Positions 33,501 to 40,492 of a DNA stretch of 42,128 nt are shown here, piece after piece (within the stretch, counting starts at the first letter, position 1; each line of letters starts with the position of its first letter). A program made the position numbers and the translations under genes. The notes under the pieces are model-generated. The model saw only the letters and a list, made by a program, of their open reading frames with translations, did no database searches and was not told the origin of the DNA. The stretch spans positions 1 through 42,128 of the forward strand of contig CAZUEO010000021.1 in the NCBI GenBank assembly GCA_964619675.1, written 5' to 3'. This DNA comes from JAPLMW01 sp964619675. Its GTDB lineage: Bacteria > Planctomycetota > Phycisphaerae > Sedimentisphaerales > UBA12454.

Positions 33501-33790
33501 ATCGGGGTTGTCCTCACCCGATAAGCAGGCATACTGTTCGAATAATCGCCGGCAAGATTATAACCATAAACATTAGTACCGGTGTGGCCTGAGGTAGGAT
33601 CGCCACAAGACGAGCCTCCGCCGGCAGGGACACCAAATGCCCACTGGCCATTTCTGCTCCAGCCGGGGTCTGTATCTAACGAAAAATATATAATTTGTTC
33701 AGCTTGAGTGTGTGATACAGCAGCGAAGCCAAACGTAACAAATGCCAATAACGACAATGCTAAAAATTGTGAAAATCTGTGCGACTTCAT
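27545..33790 (-). CDS. Giant secreted subtilase with BACON-like, LamG and dockerin-like modules
   Basis: The 2081-residue exported protein starts with a signal peptide (about 1-30, ending SHTQA). Order of modules: jelly-roll domain; BACON-like repeat 1 (about 205-310); jelly-roll 2 (to about 475); BACON-like repeat 2; a ThuA/GATase-like segment (about 690-880, VDVLLLASG...YVDGGGKV); BACON-like repeat 3; a protease propeptide; an S8 subtilase domain with Asp1265 (VIDTGVD), His1321 (HGTHCAG) and Ser1481 (GTSMATPHVAG); a beta-sandwich; a dockerin-like repeat (about 1807); a LamG domain (about 1820-2035); and a final dockerin-like repeat (DGVVDGKDLWIFIEHWL). It probably digests extracellular protein while bound to glycans or the cell surface. 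ATG 33790 has GGAG upstream; an earlier in-frame ATG at 33823 is rejected. No close promoter is convincing. Confidence 0.9.
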   Translation of the reverse strand: MKSHRFSQFLALSLLAFVTFGFAAVSHTQAEQIIYFSLDTDPGWSRNGQWAFGVPAGGGSSCGDPTSGHTGTNVYGYNLAGDYSNSMPAYRVRTTPINCSGYENVALSFWRWLGVESSAHDHATVDVSHGDGIWTTVWNNTTSTICDSSWIKCTYDISAVADNQPTVYIRWVMGPTDGAITYPGWNIDDISLNSELTIDLDITPVEGFASSGYQGGPFTPAGKDYTLTNTGADPINWTAVVTASWLSVEPNCGTLAGANDVNFVQVSINSNAVWLGVGTHTAEVTFTNLTSGIVQNRPVELEVTPIHSSGVIFSDSFPSTTLDTSKWISQISVPTIDNVGLEEPSPPYSLRLNGNPGGGDAVESKILDLSVYDSAQLKYWYEQTGGGESPDTGDDLIIEYWNGSTWVELERQLGSGSNMTSYVQSEVNLPMAALHAGFRVRFLSIGTAGAYDDWFVDDIELIGQLADDLSITPAEGIDSSGYQGGPFTPAGKDYTLTNTGASSINWAAAIMASWLSVEPNCGTFLPSETNIVTVSLNAEANALPPGDYNEMIMFRNVTSGFVQTRQATLKVIAIPGELDVTDTIPPADDLNMPLGQVIIGLSRTEQITITNTDPTYDLNVTDINLSGVQPAYGTSDLSITLPAVEAGSPKSGDYYTPADRAGYAKAESQLVVPAGYKMLSDKVDVLLLASGADPTILRIGLAAFPDINSVGYFDAKSAVPTLAQLSNYDVVVVMSNYPFYSAVQTGNVLADYVDGGGKVIESVASFATGAGWELAGRFVTGDYEPFGHGPAEYFAHSLGNFDNTHPIMAGIMTLTDSVPVGVTLKPQAIWVASWNNGTPLVATRNENVVGINIYAFDTGSWTGDVVLLFHNAAAWLVGQGTAAAGFTLTDVPSLPTVIPPGDNITFNVIFEPTELKEYNASVVIKSNDSDESKVMVSLNGTGISDYLEIVPDVNFTFSGHPGGPFVPSSAGYQLNNAGPLQVSWTVVGPSWLDIVPTGGNLPAGYSITVDVRPNHNATLLPKGIYDVNLVFANATTGKTHYRKVILNVRTDPKIWTNPHLYDATTHQGQDFTDKLTIGNTGDAGLEFSLVGTGLNYAPPKEETGEPLMLELDEEYVSSLQEHDFSVPEDEPYVEGELLVRFAPDANSFLPTSQKRGLLISAALGAEAQEKQQFKIVPGLSLVKLPEGVTVKEALAALSSDTTILYAQPNYEYKALITIPNDVRFSELWGMHNTGQNGGTPGADINAPEAWDIATGTGSIVVAVIDTGVDYTHPDLADNMWVNEAEFNGTPGVDDDGNGYIDDIYGYDFVNNDGNPMDDHYHGTHCAGTIGAVGDNALGVTGVCWSLKIMAVKFLPAVGSGTTANAILSVQYATEMDARVMSNSWGGGAYDQALKDAIDAAGDAGILFIASAGNDNLNNDVYPHYPSSYDSENIISVMATDKYDARSSFSNYGPVTVDLGAPGTDILSCSPGSGYRLLSGTSMATPHVAGACALLLSVDPRLEYDEVKDLLLQNVDTTLPGLCVSNGRMNLHRAMLTVKPASWLRFEPDLGLVSSEGSQDVNIIFDGNQPPGMYEGEITVYSNDPFTPELAIPIRVNLLPRDWFTELFEPNDPWDPNDPYANDMDSTSILFKPDGSGYYRLVCREQVTDFPEDPNGSTTVSLGDDDYEIVDLNGMSVSLYGKEYDRFYIGSNGYISFVSGDTSYLESLEQHFSLPRISALFDDLNPEAGGQISFKMLADKIVVTFENVPDYSLGSLNSFQIEMWFDGKIRLTWLNIGSTTGLAGLSDGTGIPLYFVESNLSDYDQCDFMCDLNNDLDVDFADFAIFGQSWRRRILGPAIVAHWKFNESEGITAYDSSGNNHNGTLEDGACFVGGLINNAVELDGTDGRVSAGTFDVTGGDGHITIAAWIYADDFDVMDARIISKTASDAVNSHYWALSTIFSGSIKPCFYLKCNGTTEMLIPSSGYLIPEIWTHIAATWDGSTMKLYKDGIPVGSRAKSGVLDANNNVKVAIGNQPADVPGKPFDGLIDDLRIYNVALSQSEIQELVYGYEYEDAIRAECDFYPDGVVDGKDLWIFIEHWLK
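32222..32380 (-). repeat. Internal repeat of the subtilase gene, BACON-like unit 2
   Basis: This stretch and 33030-33190 are near-identical at DNA level. Shared blocks include CCGCAGTTCGGCTC, CTAAGCCAGGATGCC and AAAGGACCGCCCTGGTAGCC. They encode the same SSGYQGGPFTPAGKDYTLTNTG and ASWLSVEPNCGT text. This points to a recent duplication or gene conversion. Confidence 0.75.
33030..33190 (-). repeat. Internal repeat of the subtilase gene, BACON-like unit 1
   Basis: Partner of 32222-32380. The third BACON-like unit (about 30660-30950) keeps only the protein pattern (SGHPGGPFVPSSAGYQL) and is older. Confidence 0.75.
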
Positions 33791-34101
33791 GACTTGTTCT
33801 CCTTCATTTAATGATTGGGTCATATCCTCTTAAAAAACCAGCCAATTCCACATTTACCCTCTGAACAAGAGGCCGATTATTATTTACACCACACTCTCCA
33901 TCAAGCGGATTTTATACTAATACAACCTTGTACCAATTTGCAAGAAAAAAATATAATTTTTTTTAAAGCAGGTGTGCTGATTGCGACAAAAAACGACAAT
34001 AATACTCCCTTTCCCGCAGATTTTGAGAATCGATAATCGAAAATAGACCGCAATCGAAGATTTCTCGTATCAAATTTCTATTTTCTATTCTCGATTGCTC
34101 T

Positions 34102-34122
34102 GTTTTTACCGAAGGTAAAAAC
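34102..34122. other. AT-rich hairpin at the 3' end of tRNA-Ser
   Basis: GTTTTTACC (34102-34110) and GGTAAAAAC (34114-34122) are perfect complements around a three-base loop. It starts at the tRNA discriminator base. No T-run follows on the tRNA strand, so it is not a standard terminator; it may aid 3' processing. The surrounding gap 33824-34101 shows only AT-rich sequence with a weak inverted repeat (GAGAAT...GAAAATAG and CTATTTTCTATTCTC) and no gene. Confidence 0.4.
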
Positions 34123-34208
34123 GGAGAGGGCGGGATTCGAACCCGCGGTACGGTTACCCGCACACACGCTTTCCAAGCGTGCTCGATCAGCCGCTCCGAC
34201 ACCTCTCC
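34122..34208 (-). tRNA. tRNA-Ser (anticodon GGA)
   Basis: This 87-base class II tRNA has acceptor GGAGAGG/CCTCTCC, anticodon stem CACGC/GCGTG with loop TTGGAAA, a long variable arm (TGTGCGGGTAACCGTACC) and T arm GCGGG/CCCGC. The anticodon GGA reads UCC and UCU. CCA is not encoded. Confidence 0.97.
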
Positions 34209-34275
34209 ATATTAGTCAATAGCCGTTAGTCAATGGCAGCCAGCTTACAAAAATAATCCCAAACAATCTCAAAAT

Positions 34276-34323
34276 CAAGCTCAAAACCTGCCGGATGAAT
34301 ATCCGGGGGCAGCTTGAGTTTTT
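34276..34323 (+). terminator. Terminator-like hairpin before the glycerate kinase gene
   Basis: CAAGCTCAA (34276-34284) faces AGCTTGAG (34311-34318), enclosing the perfect stem CCGGAT/ATCCGG with a four-base loop. Five T residues (34319-34323) follow. No plus-strand gene ends upstream, so this is either an attenuator in the glycerate kinase leader or a chance structure. A minus-strand frame of 45 codons (34226-34363) crosses the same bases and could explain the sequence another way. Confidence 0.4.
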
Positions 34324-34381
34324 CTTGTTTCTTTGTTATGTTAAATCCCGTTACGGCCGCCATTTTTAGAAGGTAAATGAA

Positions 34382-35506
34382 TTGAAGATAATAGTTGCAA
34401 TGGATTCGTTTAAATCGAGTATCAGCGCGGCTGACGCCTGTAAGATTGTACAAGACACAATACAGTCGATTTATCCTGAGCTTAGGCTCGTCAGTATTCC
34501 AATGGCCGATGGCGGAGAAGGAACTGCCGAGGCAATGATGGCGGCAAAATCAGGAAAATGGATTGAAATCAAAACTATGGGCCCATTGCCGTCAATACAG
34601 GTAAATAGCGGATTTGCTTTCTTTGCCGATACAAATACTGCTTTGGTAGAAATGGCAAAGACAAGCGGCTTGCAATTATTAAGTTCCAGACAAGTCAATC
34701 CCCTCAAAACAACCACCTTTGGGACAGGCCAGCTCATTCGGGCAGCTGCCGACTTTGGAGCTGACAAAATTCTGCTGGCAGTCGGCGGCAGCGCCACCGT
34801 GGATGGCGGGGTCGGTGCAGCCCAGGCACTCGGCTACAAGTTCCTCGATTCAGCAGGTAACAAAATCGCTTTTGGCGGCGGACAGTTGGCAAGCATTGTT
34901 CAAATAATCAAACCTGACAAGCTGGATTTACCCGAAATTGAAGTGCTATGTGATGTTGATAATCCGCTTTGCGGCAAAGATGGGGCAGCAAGGGTGTTTG
35001 GGCCGCAAAAAGGCGCCAATCCTGAAATGGTCGAGAAGCTTGAAGCGGGGTTAAGTCACTTAGCAGAGGTTGTTAAACAACAATTAGGAATAGAAATAGA
35101 CAAAATCCCCTCCAGCGGCGCCGCGGGAGGACTATCAGCGGGTGCGATAGCCTTTATGGATGCGAATTTAGTCAGCGGAATTGAGACAATTATAAAGGAA
35201 AGCGGCTTAGCCAAAGAAATCAGCGATGCCGACTGGGTTATCACGGGTGAGGGTCGATTTGATTTGCAATCACTGCGAGGCAAAGTCGTATCCGGGATTA
35301 TGAAAGCCGCCAAATTGAACCGCACAAAGGTTGTAGTCATTGCTGGAAGGGTTGAGTTATCAGAACAACAGTGGCGGGATTTTGGAATTACAGATGCAAT
35401 CAGCCTTACAGACCAAACAACTGACCTTGATTATGCAATTGCGAATACGAAAAGTTTATTGGCTGATGCAGCGAGACAGATAAAAATTCGAAATCCGATA
35501 TCCTAA
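34382..35506 (+). CDS. Glycerate 2-kinase (GlxK/GarK family)
   Basis: This enzyme phosphorylates D-glycerate, usually to 2-phosphoglycerate, at the end of glycolate, tartronate and sugar-acid routes. The 374-residue protein has the family's DSFKSSISA start, ADGGEGTAEAM (about 39-49), VGGSATVDGGVGAAQALGY (about 138-156) and SSGAAGGLSAGAIAF (about 242). The start is a TTG at 34382, since family proteins begin with a K-I-V-x-DSFK segment and the first ATG (34400) would lose it. AGAAGG lies 8 bases upstream. It lies 1.2 kb before the sugar-acid operon, with one opposite gene between, and may serve the same pathway. Confidence 0.92.
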   Translation: MKIIVAMDSFKSSISAADACKIVQDTIQSIYPELRLVSIPMADGGEGTAEAMMAAKSGKWIEIKTMGPLPSIQVNSGFAFFADTNTALVEMAKTSGLQLLSSRQVNPLKTTTFGTGQLIRAAADFGADKILLAVGGSATVDGGVGAAQALGYKFLDSAGNKIAFGGGQLASIVQIIKPDKLDLPEIEVLCDVDNPLCGKDGAARVFGPQKGANPEMVEKLEAGLSHLAEVVKQQLGIEIDKIPSSGAAGGLSAGAIAFMDANLVSGIETIIKESGLAKEISDADWVITGEGRFDLQSLRGKVVSGIMKAAKLNRTKVVVIAGRVELSEQQWRDFGITDAISLTDQTTDLDYAIANTKSLLADAARQIKIRNPIS

Positions 35507-35584
35507 ACCCGACACTATGCGTAGCGAAGGGACCGCTTCGGAAACAAATATTTATACAGTTTATGAAAAGAAAGTGAGATATCT

Positions 35585-36337
35585 CTACGGATTAACTCCT
35601 TCAAGCCAATGGTTTGCAAGTATTGCAAAATCCTTAAGATCAACAGATTCCTCCATATCGATATCTGCTCCTTCGCACCAATCCGGTTCATTGCAATCAT
35701 CACTAAGCCAATAAGTTGATAACAGTGACAAGTCCATCAGATTAACCATACCATCAGAATAAATATCACCCGGGATAGCACCCCATAATCTTGCATTGTC
35801 GAAGTAAAATTCGTCGCGGTTAGAGTCGCCTCCATGGAGAGTCAGATAAAGTTCGATCCAGCCGGGATTCGATGGTATTGAAGATAAGATGCTGTTGTAA
35901 TCCCATGTTAAAGTAAACACCCTTTGAGGTGAACCGCTCCAAAAGTCAACGTGCAAGGCAGGTATCGGTGGCTGGTCGTGCCATCCGTATCCCTCGGCGT
36001 TAATTGAAAGCGTGGAAATCTCCTCCCAGCCGCCGACACCGAGAGTATCAGCCGGAACCATAAGGTCGATAGAAAACTTCCCGTGGGTCAAAAAATCGTT
36101 AATATGGCCTGTATCTTGCAACTTAATGCCGAGGCTCCCAATACCTTCTTGCGTGACTTTCAAGGACATATCATTTAACGAGCTCCATTCGGTGTAAATC
36201 ACTAAATCACCCGTCCCTATCCAGCCGTCGAGAAAGCCTTCCCAGTCCCCTATTACAACAACGGGGTCCCAGGCGTATGATGTGGAAGTCAAACACAGAA
36301 GCGACAAAAAACAAAAATAAGCTAATTTTATTCTCAT
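35585..36337 (-). CDS. Secreted protein with C-terminal dockerin-like repeats
   Basis: The 250-residue protein starts with a signal peptide (MRIKLAYFCFLSLLCLTSTSYA). A beta-sandwich domain (about 25-185, carbohydrate-binding-like by its aromatic pattern) follows. It ends with two dockerin-like units, DIYSDGMVNLMDLSLLSTYWL and DIDMEESVDLKDFAILANHWLEG. The GGAGG before the ATG at 36337 fixes the start; an earlier in-frame ATG at 36418 is rejected. It has a strong promoter (36530-36557) with a leader of about 185 bases. The domain type of the first part is unsure. Confidence 0.85.
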   Translation of the reverse strand: MRIKLAYFCFLSLLCLTSTSYAWDPVVVIGDWEGFLDGWIGTGDLVIYTEWSSLNDMSLKVTQEGIGSLGIKLQDTGHINDFLTHGKFSIDLMVPADTLGVGGWEEISTLSINAEGYGWHDQPPIPALHVDFWSGSPQRVFTLTWDYNSILSSIPSNPGWIELYLTLHGGDSNRDEFYFDNARLWGAIPGDIYSDGMVNLMDLSLLSTYWLSDDCNEPDWCEGADIDMEESVDLKDFAILANHWLEGVNP

Positions 36338-36529
36338 TCTATTCCTCCTTCTTCGCTTACAATTACTCTTTAAGCTCTGCGCTTTTAACGATAAGCGAAA
36401 AATTGCGCCGTTCTTCAAACGGAAACACTCTATTCGCTCAGATTATCATTTTCCGGCTTAACCTTCCTCACGAGGGTGCCGTTCGATTGACAGTTGCATA
36501 TCGCTGCAGGTTCTCTCTTGATATTCTCA

Positions 36530-36557
36530 AATATAAAATACTAAGTCGTTTTGTCAA
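36530..36557 (-). promoter_or_regulatory. Promoter of the dockerin-like secreted protein gene
   Basis: On the minus strand, a perfect TTGACA (36557-36552), a 16-base spacer and TATATT (36535-36530). The start site is near 36523, which gives a leader of about 185 bases with no open frame. I looked for a GEMM or similar riboswitch in the leader and did not find a match. The remaining 36558-36755 is AT-rich upstream sequence of the transketolase operon with no clear promoter. Confidence 0.65.
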
Positions 36558-36755
36558 GTAAAAAATGAGCAAAATCGCGTTTTTTTGAGACATTTCGGCC
36601 TCTGGATAACGCAGCATATACCAACGGTAAAAATCGACGGCCCAAAAAACGAAAGGTGTAGTCGTGTGAAAAGCCCTGTTGCGTTACGCGATGTTTTTTG
36701 ATACCATCATCTTTCTTTAGGAATCTTTTAAGTAGTTCGCAGGAAAAGAAAGGTA

Positions 36756-37592
36756 ATGCCGATATCAGCGGACAAAGTAACAGAACTGGGGAAAATAGCA
36801 AGGAAGCTGCGATATGATATCGTAATGATGATTGGAGCGGGCAAGCCAGGCCATTTGGGCGGGTCGTGCTCAATCGTTGATATCGTCGCGGTGCTCTACT
36901 TTCACAAGATGCGTCATAATCCAAAAGAGCCGAAATGGCCTGACAGAGACCGGTTGGTGCTCAGCAAAGGTCACGCAGCATTAGCGCAATACGCGGCCCT
37001 GGCCGAATGCGGGTATTTCCCAAAAAACCAATTAGACACTTTGAAAGAGCTCGGCACGATACTGCAGGGACACCCCGAGATGCTGCGAATGCCGGGCATC
37101 GAGGCATACACCGGCTCACTGGGACAGGGGCTTAGCGTCGCCTGCGGAATAGCGATGGCGGGAAAGATTGACAAGAAGAATTACAAGGTTTATTGCATAG
37201 TCGGCGATGGCGAAATAGCAGAGGGCCAGATATGGGAAGCATCGATGGCTGCGGCTTTTTATAAATTAGATAACCTCGTGGCGATTTTCGATAAAAACCT
37301 CGTGCAGGCAACCGGGCCCGTTATCGAGCGATACGATACGAATCCGCACGGCGAAAAATGGAAGGCATTCGGCTGGCAGGTTACGGAAATTGACGGACAC
37401 AGCGTCAAAGAAATAGCTGATGCACTGGACGAAGCCGATAAAGTCAAAGGCAAACCCGTGATGATTGTCGCTAATACCATAAAAAGCAAAGGAGTGCCTT
37501 TTGCCGAGGGCAAGGCGGATTTCCATCACGGGATAATGACACAAGAGCAGCATGAAACAGCCAGGCAGCTTTTCGAGGACGATTCCAAATGA
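36756..37592 (+). CDS. Transketolase, N-terminal half
   Basis: This 278-residue subunit carries the thiamine-diphosphate pyrophosphate-binding domain: SKGHAALAQYAALAE (about 70-85), GSLGQGLSVACGIAMA and the ThDP motif GDGEIAEGQIWEAS...NLVQATG. It cannot work alone and pairs with the next gene, which carries the pyrimidine-binding domain. Split transketolases move two-carbon units and often serve special sugar pathways. GAAAGG stands just before the ATG. The stop overlaps the next start (ATGA). Confidence 0.93.
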   Translation: MPISADKVTELGKIARKLRYDIVMMIGAGKPGHLGGSCSIVDIVAVLYFHKMRHNPKEPKWPDRDRLVLSKGHAALAQYAALAECGYFPKNQLDTLKELGTILQGHPEMLRMPGIEAYTGSLGQGLSVACGIAMAGKIDKKNYKVYCIVGDGEIAEGQIWEASMAAAFYKLDNLVAIFDKNLVQATGPVIERYDTNPHGEKWKAFGWQVTEIDGHSVKEIADALDEADKVKGKPVMIVANTIKSKGVPFAEGKADFHHGIMTQEQHETARQLFEDDSK

Positions 37593-38518
37593 ACATGCAA
37601 AATTGCAGAATGGTTTACGGCCAAACGCTCCTGGAATTAGGCAAAGAAAACGAGCGAATTGTGGTACTGGAGGCGGACCTGGGTAAAACCACGATGACGA
37701 AGTTTTTCGAGAAAGAGTTTCCCCAGCGGTTCTTCGAGATGGGCATCGGCGAGCAGAATATGATTTCCACCGCTGCGGGCCTGGCGCTGAGCGGCAAGAT
37801 AGCGTTCGCGAATTCTTTTGCGGTATTCGCTGCAGGCCGGCCTTACGACCAGATTCGAGTCAGCGCCTGTATCGGCAGGCTGAACGTGAAAATCGTAGGC
37901 TCAAGCTGCGGGCTTTCGGATTTCGGAGACGGGGCAACACACCAGGCCATAGAAGATGTCGCCATTATGCGTGCGCTCCCGAATATGACAATCCTGTCCC
38001 CTGCCGATGGGATAGAGACCAGGAAAATGACAAGGGCATCGGCTGCCTGCGATGGGCCGGTGTATATGCGTATCCTTCGCAACGATGTGCCGGACGTTAC
38101 CGACCAAAAGCAGGAATTCGAAATCGGCAAGCCAACCGTGATACGTCAGGGGGCGGATGTTACGGTCTTTGCGCACGGCTATATGATTTATAAGTCGCTC
38201 AAAGCCGCCGAGGCACTGGAAAAAGAAGGCATCTCTGTGCGAATCGTCAATGTCAGCACCTTGAAGCCGATTGACGAAAAGATGATTAAAGAATCAGCAA
38301 GCGGCGTAAAAGGCGTTGTAACGGTTGAGGAGCATACGATAATCGGCGGACTTGCAAGCGCTATTGCTTTTATACTGAGAGGAACGGCGATGCCGATGGA
38401 GGCGGTCGCGATACAGGATTGTTTCGGACAGTCGGCGCTGAGCTATGAACAACTATTGGAGCATTACGGTCTTACCGATGCAACGGTTGTCAAGGCGGTG
38501 AAAAAGGTTTTAGGGTGA
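37589..38518 (+). CDS. Transketolase, C-terminal half
   Basis: This 309-residue subunit has the pyrimidine-binding domain with the catalytic glutamate in EMGIGEQNMISTAAGLA, FAVFAAGRPYDQIRVSAC, and the C-terminal domain (VTVEEHTIIGGLASAIA). It forms the active enzyme with the N-terminal half, with which it overlaps by four bases. Length and motifs are complete. The donor and acceptor sugars are not readable from the sequence. Confidence 0.93.
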   Translation: MNMQNCRMVYGQTLLELGKENERIVVLEADLGKTTMTKFFEKEFPQRFFEMGIGEQNMISTAAGLALSGKIAFANSFAVFAAGRPYDQIRVSACIGRLNVKIVGSSCGLSDFGDGATHQAIEDVAIMRALPNMTILSPADGIETRKMTRASAACDGPVYMRILRNDVPDVTDQKQEFEIGKPTVIRQGADVTVFAHGYMIYKSLKAAEALEKEGISVRIVNVSTLKPIDEKMIKESASGVKGVVTVEEHTIIGGLASAIAFILRGTAMPMEAVAIQDCFGQSALSYEQLLEHYGLTDATVVKAVKKVLG

Positions 38519-38523
38519 CATAT

Positions 38524-39573
38524 ATGAAAATGATGAAGGCCGTAGTCAAATATGAAAATAAAGCCAATGCGACGGAATTGCGCCAGGTGCCGATTCCCCA
38601 AATCGGCGACAGCGACGTATTAGTGGAAGTGGCATACGTAGGCGTCTGCGGCACTGACCCTCATATGCACAATGGCACGGTATTATTTGATTTTAACTGC
38701 CCTTTTATTCTGGGACACGAATTTGCGGGCAGGATTGTCGAAGCAGGCAAACAAGTAAGCAATTTCAAGGTCGGCGACAAAGTTACATCTGAAACACACG
38801 CTGATTATTGCGGCCATTGCACCCTCTGCCGCACTAATAATTATCACCTCTGCAGAGAAAGAAAAGGGTTCGGTTTTCACGTTGACGGTGCATTTACAAA
38901 ATATGTCAAGGTCCCTGCCAGGATTCTGCACAGCCTGCCGGAGGGCGTTTCACTAAAGGCGGCGTCAGTAACGGAGCCGTTCTGCGTGGCTTACAAATCA
39001 GTTATATGCAACAGCACTGTGAATCCTGGCGATACGGTAGTTGTGATTGGCCCCGGGCCGATAGGGCTGTTATGTATGAAGATGGCACAGCTTTGCGGGG
39101 CAAGCGAAATTATCGCTATCGGCACAGCAGGCGACGACGAGCGGTTGGAATCATCGAAGGAATTCGGCGCCACGGTCACCGTTAACAGCCGGCAACAGGA
39201 TGCCCTGCCGAAAATAATGTCTTTAGGCGATGGTTACGGTGCGGATTTAATCGTAGATACCGCAGGGGCGGCTGAAACGCTGAAATTATCAATGAGCGCC
39301 GTGCGTCCAAATGGCCAGATTACAAAAATCGGCTGGGGACCCAAGCCCGTGAACTTAAGCCTGGACCCGCTGATTGCAAAATCTGTAACCTTTAAAGGAC
39401 ATTTCAGCCATACGTGGGATGTGTGGGAGAAATGTCTTACGCTGATGAGTAAAGGTCAGGTCGATTTGGAGCGTCTGGTTACACATGAGCTGCCGATTGA
39501 CAAGTGGCAGGAAGCATTCGAGCTGGTGGAAAACAGAAAAGCGATGAAAGTGGTCTTGACGCCAATTGATTAA
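38524..39573 (+). CDS. Zinc-dependent sugar/polyol dehydrogenase (MDR family)
   Basis: This 349-residue medium-chain dehydrogenase has catalytic zinc ligands Cys42 (GVCGTDPHMHNG) and His65-Glu66 (GHEFAG), four structural-zinc cysteines (96, 99, 102, 110) and the NAD-binding loop GPGPIGLLCMKMA (about 176). It resembles threonine, sorbitol and L-idonate 5-dehydrogenases. L-idonate dehydrogenase is found with GntP-type permeases, as here. ATG 38524 is preferred (AGGGTG 6 bases upstream); a GTG at 38515 overlapping the previous stop is possible. It probably oxidises a sugar acid or polyol in this operon. Confidence 0.9.
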   Translation: MKMMKAVVKYENKANATELRQVPIPQIGDSDVLVEVAYVGVCGTDPHMHNGTVLFDFNCPFILGHEFAGRIVEAGKQVSNFKVGDKVTSETHADYCGHCTLCRTNNYHLCRERKGFGFHVDGAFTKYVKVPARILHSLPEGVSLKAASVTEPFCVAYKSVICNSTVNPGDTVVVIGPGPIGLLCMKMAQLCGASEIIAIGTAGDDERLESSKEFGATVTVNSRQQDALPKIMSLGDGYGADLIVDTAGAAETLKLSMSAVRPNGQITKIGWGPKPVNLSLDPLIAKSVTFKGHFSHTWDVWEKCLTLMSKGQVDLERLVTHELPIDKWQEAFELVENRKAMKVVLTPID

Positions 39574-39583
39574 GGATGAACAA

Positions 39584-40477
39584 ATGAAAAAAATAGGATT
39601 TATCGGATTGGGAATCATGGGCAAGCCCATGGCAATGAATCTTATCAAAGCCGGTTACAGTCTGACAGTTTATGATATCAGGCCCGAGGTAGCCAAAGAG
39701 CCCGTGGCGGCTGGCGCGAAAGAAGCCAAGAGCAGCAAGGACGTCGCGGCGCAAAGCGAGGTCGTAATTACGATGCTGCCTAATTCGCCTGAGGTGAAGG
39801 AGGCCGTGCTTGGGAAAGACGGGGTTTTGGAGGGCGCAAAAGCTGGATTGATTCTGGTTGATATGAGCTCGATTGCCCCGTTGGTTTCCAAAGAGGTCGC
39901 AACCGAGGTCGCCAAAAAAGGCGTTGAAATGCTTGATGCACCCGTCAGCGGCGGCGAGCCGAAGGCCAAAGACGGGACGCTTTCAATTATGGTCGGCGGT
40001 AAAAAAGAGGTGTTCGAGCAGGTTGAAGAAATCCTGAAGGTTATGGGCTCATCGGCGGTACTGGTCGGAGACATCGGCAGCGGGAACATGACCAAGCTTG
40101 CAAACCAGATAATCGTGGCGTTGAATATCGCCGCGATGTCCGAAGCGATGGTTCTTGCAACGAAGGCGGGTGTGGACCCGGAAAAGGTCTTTGCTGCCAT
40201 TCGCGGCGGGCTGGCAGGCAGTACCGTCCTAAATGCCAAAATGCCTTTGGTTTTGGACGGCAATTTTAAGCCCGGCTTTAGAATCGAGCTGCATATCAAG
40301 GATTTAGCGAATGCATTAGACACTGCTCATTCGGTCGGAGTGCCTGTGCCTTTGACCGGCGGCGTAATGGAGATTATGCAGGCCCTTAAGGTTGACTCAA
40401 AGGCAGGCGATGACCATGGCGGCATTATCCAGTTCTACGAGAAGTTAGCCAAAGCCCAGGTCAGACGCCAAAAATAG
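39584..40477 (+). CDS. Beta-hydroxyacid dehydrogenase, tartronate-semialdehyde-reductase-like
   Basis: This 297-residue enzyme of the GarR/HIBADH family has the NAD(P) motif GFIGLGIMGKPMAMNL (5-20), the substrate loop DAPVSGGEPKAKDGTL (118-133) and catalytic Lys171 in GNMTKLANQ. GarR reduces tartronate semialdehyde to glycerate, which would feed the glycerate kinase at 34382. L-threonate dehydrogenase and other relatives share these motifs, so the substrate is open. ATG 39584 has AAGGA in front and matches the family start; an in-frame ATG at 39566 lies inside the previous gene. Confidence 0.9.
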   Translation: MKKIGFIGLGIMGKPMAMNLIKAGYSLTVYDIRPEVAKEPVAAGAKEAKSSKDVAAQSEVVITMLPNSPEVKEAVLGKDGVLEGAKAGLILVDMSSIAPLVSKEVATEVAKKGVEMLDAPVSGGEPKAKDGTLSIMVGGKKEVFEQVEEILKVMGSSAVLVGDIGSGNMTKLANQIIVALNIAAMSEAMVLATKAGVDPEKVFAAIRGGLAGSTVLNAKMPLVLDGNFKPGFRIELHIKDLANALDTAHSVGVPVPLTGGVMEIMQALKVDSKAGDDHGGIIQFYEKLAKAQVRRQK

Positions 40478-40492
40478 TGAAAGGATTCTGTT

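Noticed and set aside
34212..34234. Direct repeat TTAGTCAAT twice near tRNA-Ser
   Set aside because: Two short copies only; no attachment site, integrase or second tRNA fragment is present to suggest an integrated element.
34226..34363. 45-codon minus-strand frame beside glycerate kinase
   Set aside because: The composition is protein-like, but it has no ribosome site, leaves only 18 bases to the divergent gene and matches no family I know.
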